37,563 nucleotides of DNA from contig CAJTUR010000013.1 in the NCBI GenBank assembly GCA_910579535.1, positions 1 through 37,563 of the forward strand, given 5' to 3'. Every line of letters starts with the position of its first letter. The stretch's first letter is position 1. Source of the stretch: an uncultured Bacilli bacterium (GTDB taxonomy: Bacteria > Bacillota_I > Bacilli_A > RF39 > UBA660). The notes beneath the pieces are model-generated. The model was not told where the DNA came from. It saw only the letters and a list, made by a program, of their open reading frames with translations, and made no database searches. Below are positions 34,309 through 37,563 of this stretch, piece by piece. The translations under genes and the position numbers were made by a program.

Positions 34309-34336
34309 TTGACTATAGAAATTTGCGTGATACAAT
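34309..34336 (+). promoter_or_regulatory. Promoter for the hairpin RNA
   Basis: TTGACT (34309-34314), a 16-base spacer, TACAAT (34331-34336). Transcription should begin at about 34343, the first base of the inverted repeat. Confidence 0.6.
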
Positions 34337-34342
34337 ATAGTA

Positions 34343-34405
34343 GAATATGAAAAAATTGTATCTAATGGTGCTACTTTTACTGTAAGTAGTGCTTTTTTCA
34401 TATTC
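34343..34405 (+). ncRNA. Putative ~63-nt self-terminating hairpin RNA
   Basis: GAATATGAAAAAA (34343-34355) pairs perfectly with TTTTTTCATATTC (34393-34405). Between them CTACTT (34371-34376) pairs with AAGTAG (34384-34389) in an inner hairpin. A promoter places the start at the outer arm. The product would be an almost fully paired short RNA, or a leader that halts transcription before the recombinase operon. No coding potential seen. Confidence 0.55.
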
Positions 34406-34798
34406 AAAACTCTATATCTTCATCAGCAATTTTTCTTCAAAACTATGGCTGTACTTATGGCCATAAAATCTTCAAAAACTCTAAAAATTATGGCCGAAAT
34501 TTTAGAAAATTTACATCGAAAAAGTGTGTACGATTGTTACACGCTTTTTAGAAAGTCTTTATTTATAATGGTTTAAGAAAAGACATAAGTTAACGATTGT
34601 ATAACAAATATTAAAAATGTAAACACTTGTGTTTTCTCTAATACCTTATGAAATAAGGTAAAACTAGCCACTGGCTAGTTGTTTGTAAACAGGTTTATCC
34701 TGCTTTTATTTTGTTGTGATTATTTTGGAAAAGTGTGTTTTTGATGGCCATAACTTCGGCCATAAATATGACTATTATTTTTCATATTTTTGTAATCT
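34406..34798. repeat. Hairpin-dense non-coding region with TTATGGCC repeats
   Basis: No ORF with an RBS was found. TTATGGCC or its complement GGCCATAA occurs at 34455-34462, 34459-34466 (together the palindrome TTATGGCCATAA), 34488-34495, 34746-34753 and 34758-34765. Two adjacent 8-bp hairpins with 3-base loops lie at 34642-34660 (TACCTTAT/ATAAGGTA) and 34662-34680 (AACTAGCC/GGCTAGTT). AAACACTTGTGTTT is palindromic at 34621-34634. Such clusters are common at replication or transfer origins and recombinase control regions of integrative elements. Confidence 0.6.
34519..34549 (+). terminator. Strong hairpin terminator upstream of the recombinase operon
   Basis: A 12-bp stem (34519-34530 with 34538-34549, one G-U) with a 7-base loop and a T run in the 3' arm. 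Confidence 0.65.
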
Positions 34799-34799
34799 G

Positions 34800-34827
34800 G
34801 ATAGCTATGATTTAGTTATCTTTTTTT
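34800..34827 (+). terminator. Third terminator upstream of the recombinase operon
   Basis: GATAGCTA (34800-34807) pairs with TAGTTATC (34813-34820), followed by seven T. A TATAAT at 34861-34866 downstream could restart transcription for the next genes. Confidence 0.65.
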
Positions 34828-34946
34828 GTTTGTAGGGCTGTAAAAACAAGATAAGCGCGTTATAATTTTTTTAAGATATTTGAAAGAAAGTTGGTGTGTA
34901 ACTATGATATGAATTGTTTAAGAATTTAAAAGGGGGTAATAAGTTA

Positions 34947-35129
34947 ATGGAAAGAAGTGATAAAAAGTGCGAACATCTAAAATCTTATGTAACAGAAATT
35001 GCTATGTTAGAATTTATCAAAGATAATAACTTAATTGATAATAACGAATATCAAAAAATTAAAACTAAAATTGAAAATGAATACACAAAATATAATAAAC
35101 TAAACAATTCAAAATATAGTTTTGCATAA
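34947..35129 (+). CDS. Small SHOCT-like protein preceding the recombinase
   Basis: A 60-aa protein from ATG 34947 with RBS AGGGGG (34931-34936). The C-terminal half, AMLEFIKDNNLIDNNEYQKI then KTKIENEYTKY, resembles short SHOCT-like helical modules, and small proteins of this type often sit directly before large serine recombinases in integrative elements. A helper or excision-direction role is possible but not shown. It ends 50 bases before the recombinase start. Confidence 0.65.
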   Translation: MERSDKKCEHLKSYVTEIAMLEFIKDNNLIDNNEYQKIKTKIENEYTKYNKLNNSKYSFA

Positions 35130-35179
35130 CAAAAAATATTTGAAATATGCTATTATTCAACAATTATGGAAAGGAATAA

Positions 35180-37144
35180 ATGAATAATAAAGTTGAAGTA
35201 ATAGCACCAACTTCTAAAACAATGTGCTTAAAAGGAAATGTAAAATACAAACTTATTCGTACTTGTGCTTATTGTAGAGTCTCAACAGATAATGAAGACC
35301 AAAAGACAAGTTATGATTCACAACGAATTCATTATAAAAATATGATAGAAGAAAATCCTGATTGGGAATTTGTAGGGATTTATGCTGATGAGGGTATAAC
35401 TGGTACTCAAACTAAAAAACGAGAACAATTTAATCAAATGATGAGTGATGCCTTAAATGGTAAGATTGACTTGATATTAGCTAAATCAATTTCAAGATTT
35501 GCTCGTAATACGGTTGATACTTTAAATTGTGTGAGACTACTTCGAGAGCATAATGTAGATGTTTATTTTGAAAAAGAGAATATCCATACTTTAGGTTTAT
35601 CTAATGAATTATTTTTAACTCTTTATAGTGCTTTTGCACAAGCTGAAAGCGAGTCAATATCAGAGAATGTAAAAGCTGGGGTTAGAATGAAAATGAAACG
35701 TGGAGAATTAGTTGGTAAGTATGCTCCTTTTGGTTATTTATATGATAAAGAAAAAGATTTGATTTATCCTGATGAAAGTAAGAAAGATATTGTTACTTAT
35801 ATTTTTGAAGAATATGCAAAAGGTGTAGGTTTTAGAACAATTGCTTTAAATCTTAATAGTCTAGGAATACCTAGTCCATCAAATTTAAAATGGTGTCATG
35901 CATCAGTACGAAGAATAATTATCAATAAAAAATATGTAGGAGATTTAAAGACAGGAAAGTATTATACGGAAAATGTTTTAACTCATAAAAAGAAAGTGAA
36001 TTATGGAGAAAAAGAACAATACTTTACTTCTAATCATCACGAACCAATTATCTCTCGTGAGTTATGGGACAAGTGTCAAGAAATATTAACTATAAGAAGC
36101 AAGATAATCAAGCCAGATGGAAATAGAGATAAGTTTAGCCGTAAATATGCTTTTAGTAGTAAAATCTTTTGTGGAATATGTGGAGAGCGTTTTATTAGGC
36201 GTTCTTATAAAATTAGAAGTAATAATAAAGAAGTTGCTTATTGGATATGTAGAAGTCATAGAAATAAAATTGAATGTTCCAACTTAATTCATTATAAGCA
36301 AGAAGAATTAGAAGATATATTTGTAATTGTTTATAACAAACTATTTCAAGATAGTGATAAATATATCCATTCATTTATGAAAAAAGTAAATGAAGTCATC
36401 AATGAAAATCACGATTACACTAATCAAAAGAAGATACGAGAAGAAATCTCTAAATTAGAAAATAAATTATCCAATCTCATTGATTTACAACTTGATGACT
36501 CTATTTCAAAAGACATCTTAAATCAAAAAAATCTTGAAATCTCTAATAAAATCAAAGAGTATGAACAACAACTTAAAACTAATGAAAATATAGAAACTAC
36601 TAGAAAACAAAAACTAGAACAAATTGATAAAATCTCTAATACTCTAAAACAATACAAAGGTCTTACAAAATTTAGTGAAGAAGTCTTTAATAGTTTAGTC
36701 GATAAAATAATCATTGGCGAAAAGTTAGAAAATGGAGATGAAGATTTTTACAAAATTAAATTTATTTTAAAAACCGGAGAGCTAATCAATGAAAATCTAC
36801 CAAATGGAAAATTAGATATTGGTACTAACTTTGGTAAATATGGCTTTACGATTACTAAACAGGAACTTGAAGAAAAAGAAGATAATGTGTCTGCCTATGT
36901 ATTACAACGGCACACGAGGGTACAATCCACAAATTACTTCTTTTTCATTCAATACAAATTCATCTCCTTTTCTTATTTTCTTACGACATTTCTTATGACA
37001 ATTATTACGACATTTGTTACGACATTTCAAAAAAAGAGAAGTGAAGGTACTACTAAATATAATACTTTCACTTCTCAAAACTACATTGTAAGACTATGGG
37101 ATAACTCTCTATCCACTATATTAATTATACAACTTTTCTCTTAA
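35180..37144 (+). CDS. Large serine recombinase (integrase) of an integrative element
   Basis: Integrates and excises its element by serine-mediated strand exchange. Resolvase domain (about 28-170): CAYCRVSTDNEDQKTSYDSQ with catalytic Ser in RVSTD, YADEGITGTQTKK, AKSISRFARNTVD (active-site Arg). Recombinase domain (about 180-290): RGELVGKYAPFGYLYD, YVGDLKTGKYY. Zinc ribbon (about 325-385): KIFCGICGERF and WICRSHRNKIECSN. A long coiled coil follows to about residue 495, then a basic tail. Catalytic parts look intact. After about residue 575 (VLQRHTRVQS) the sequence becomes hydrophobic and repetitive and crosses 12-bp repeats and a minus-strand terminator, so the last ~75 residues are probably read-through into flanking DNA. 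RBS GGAAAGG. Confidence 0.92.
   Translation: MNNKVEVIAPTSKTMCLKGNVKYKLIRTCAYCRVSTDNEDQKTSYDSQRIHYKNMIEENPDWEFVGIYADEGITGTQTKKREQFNQMMSDALNGKIDLILAKSISRFARNTVDTLNCVRLLREHNVDVYFEKENIHTLGLSNELFLTLYSAFAQAESESISENVKAGVRMKMKRGELVGKYAPFGYLYDKEKDLIYPDESKKDIVTYIFEEYAKGVGFRTIALNLNSLGIPSPSNLKWCHASVRRIIINKKYVGDLKTGKYYTENVLTHKKKVNYGEKEQYFTSNHHEPIISRELWDKCQEILTIRSKIIKPDGNRDKFSRKYAFSSKIFCGICGERFIRRSYKIRSNNKEVAYWICRSHRNKIECSNLIHYKQEELEDIFVIVYNKLFQDSDKYIHSFMKKVNEVINENHDYTNQKKIREEISKLENKLSNLIDLQLDDSISKDILNQKNLEISNKIKEYEQQLKTNENIETTRKQKLEQIDKISNTLKQYKGLTKFSEEVFNSLVDKIIIGEKLENGDEDFYKIKFILKTGELINENLPNGKLDIGTNFGKYGFTITKQELEEKEDNVSAYVLQRHTRVQSTNYFFFIQYKFISFSYFLTTFLMTIITTFVTTFQKKRSEGTTKYNTFTSQNYIVRLWDNSLSTILIIQLFS
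36977..37024. repeat. Four tandem 12-bp repeats
   Basis: Units TTTCTTACGACA, TTTCTTATGACA, ATTATTACGACA and TTTGTTACGACA follow without gaps. On the plus strand they add FLTT-type repeats to the recombinase end; on the minus strand they read as four CRxK/CxxN units with regularly spaced Cys. Confidence 0.8.
37028..37076 (-). terminator. Minus-strand terminator inside the recombinase frame
   Basis: GAGAAGTGAA (37036-37045) pairs with TTCACTTCTC (37067-37076), extended to ~14 bp with a G-U pair. The U tract is on the minus strand (seven A on the plus strand at 37029-37035). It would end the gene at 37165-37440. Confidence 0.65.
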
Positions 37145-37164
37145 AATGTCCATCCTGTGAAAGC

Positions 37165-37440
37165 CTATTTAATAGTGTTTAAGTAATCTTCTAATTCTGA
37201 TATTTGTATTTTATTTGTTAGATTTCTAATATAAATATCAGTAGAATAGTTAAATACAAGAAATGTAATACCTTTAATGATAACTCTATGAGGTTCTATA
37301 AAGTTTAAATTAGTTTTATCAATCTTTCTAATATTGCCATTAATAAATATAGGTTTAGTTTTACAAAACTGACAGATAAACTCTAATCTTTGCTTTAAAG
37401 ATTTTTCAAAGGGTATCTCTTGTGTGATAAACTTAATCAT
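37165..37440 (-). CDS. Unknown small basic protein
   Basis: A 91-aa protein. Start ATG 37440 with RBS GGAAGG nine bases upstream; ATG 37449 touches that RBS and is less likely. It contains LEFICQFCKTKPIFINGNIR, a CxxC pair in a possible small zinc or RNA-binding fold, and ends KIQISELEDYLNTIK. No family recognised. It lies outside the recombinase and is transcribed towards it, with a terminator at 37028-37076, so it is probably a flanking host or neighbouring element gene. Confidence 0.55.
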   Translation of the reverse strand: MIKFITQEIPFEKSLKQRLEFICQFCKTKPIFINGNIRKIDKTNLNFIEPHRVIIKGITFLVFNYSTDIYIRNLTNKIQISELEDYLNTIK

Positions 37441-37481
37441 AAACACCATCCTTCCTTTAGGATGATTTCTTTGTAAACAAC

Positions 37482-37507
37482 AAAAAAACCAATCTTTCGA
37501 TTGATTT
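37482..37507 (-). terminator. Minus-strand terminator near the right edge
   Basis: CAATC/GATTG (37490-37494/37499-37503) with a TTTC loop and a seven-base U tract on the minus strand. It would end a transcript entering from beyond the window. Confidence 0.55.
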
Positions 37508-37515
37508 CTATATAC

Positions 37516-37544
37516 CTGTTAAACACACGGTGCGTGTTTAACAG
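37516..37544. repeat. Perfect 11-bp inverted repeat
   Basis: CTGTTAAACAC (37516-37526) and GTGTTTAACAG (37534-37544) with a 7-base loop. No T tract follows on either strand. It could be a protein or recombinase site. Confidence 0.55.
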
Positions 37545-37563
37545 TCGGGCATAACCCCACTGC

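Noticed and set aside
37516..37544. Terminator at the right edge
   Set aside because: The inverted repeat lacks a T tract on either strand, so it is listed only as a repeat.
1..37563. tRNA, rRNA or CRISPR arrays
   Set aside because: No T-loop or acceptor pattern, no rRNA-like segment and no regularly spaced repeat-spacer array were seen by eye; the only short tandem array is the four-unit repeat at 36977-37024.

Overview
The window is AT-rich, Bacillota-type DNA with strong purine-rich ribosome binding sites. It carries spo0A, a sirA-like gene and a gerA-gerC-gerB operon, so the host is, or recently was, a spore former. TGA is a normal stop: gerA and gerC both end in TGA inside ATGA overlaps, so a TGA=Trp mycoplasma code is excluded. 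The best guess is an uncultured gut member of the Bacilli (Erysipelotrichales or RF39-like); this rests on gene content only, not on a phylogenetic marker.

Layout. 1-755: 3' end of a surface or phage-fibre-like protein with a hypervariable C-terminus. 895-5712: nucleoside kinase and a glycolytic block (gap, pgk, tpiA) with a small frameshifted gene inside. 5838-6611: spo0A. 6722-7060: a 5'-truncated second copy of the fibre-like gene. 7113-8635: promoter, structured leader and infC-rpmI-rplT; infC appears to start at AUA and L20 has a Rho_N/SAP-like tail. 8662-12698: lexA, SOS microprotein, MazG-like ORF, transketolase-like gene, sirA and yneF, in nearly the order of the Bacillus subtilis lexA-yneA-yneB-ynzC-tkt-sirA-yneF region. 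12788-17099: acidic membrane-anchored protein and the germinant receptor operon. 17182-20992: rRNA uracil methyltransferase, an attenuator-like leader with a 21-codon peptide, M20 peptidase, GNAT-like protein, TspO. 21161-30047: accessory or defence-flavoured genes (Mrr-type nuclease-STAND ATPase, HAD phosphatase, UvrD-like helicase with an inserted nuclease-like module, short UvrA-like ATPase). 30047-37563: mobile-element remains (ClpX-like pseudogene, relaxase remnant, decayed serine recombinase), then an apparently intact large serine recombinase behind a region dense in hairpins.

How the parts connect. LexA-type boxes lie between lexA and the microprotein operon, so both are probably SOS controlled. 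A perfect Spo0A box precedes the sirA-like gene, which fits replication inhibition at sporulation onset. A SigG-like promoter precedes gerA. The most interesting items are the nuclease-STAND protein, the leader-peptide attenuator, the transketolase homologue lacking several active-site residues, the fibre-like gene with its partial copy, and the recombinase whose reading frame runs through a terminator of the opposite strand. All calls come from reading the sequence; no database search was run.
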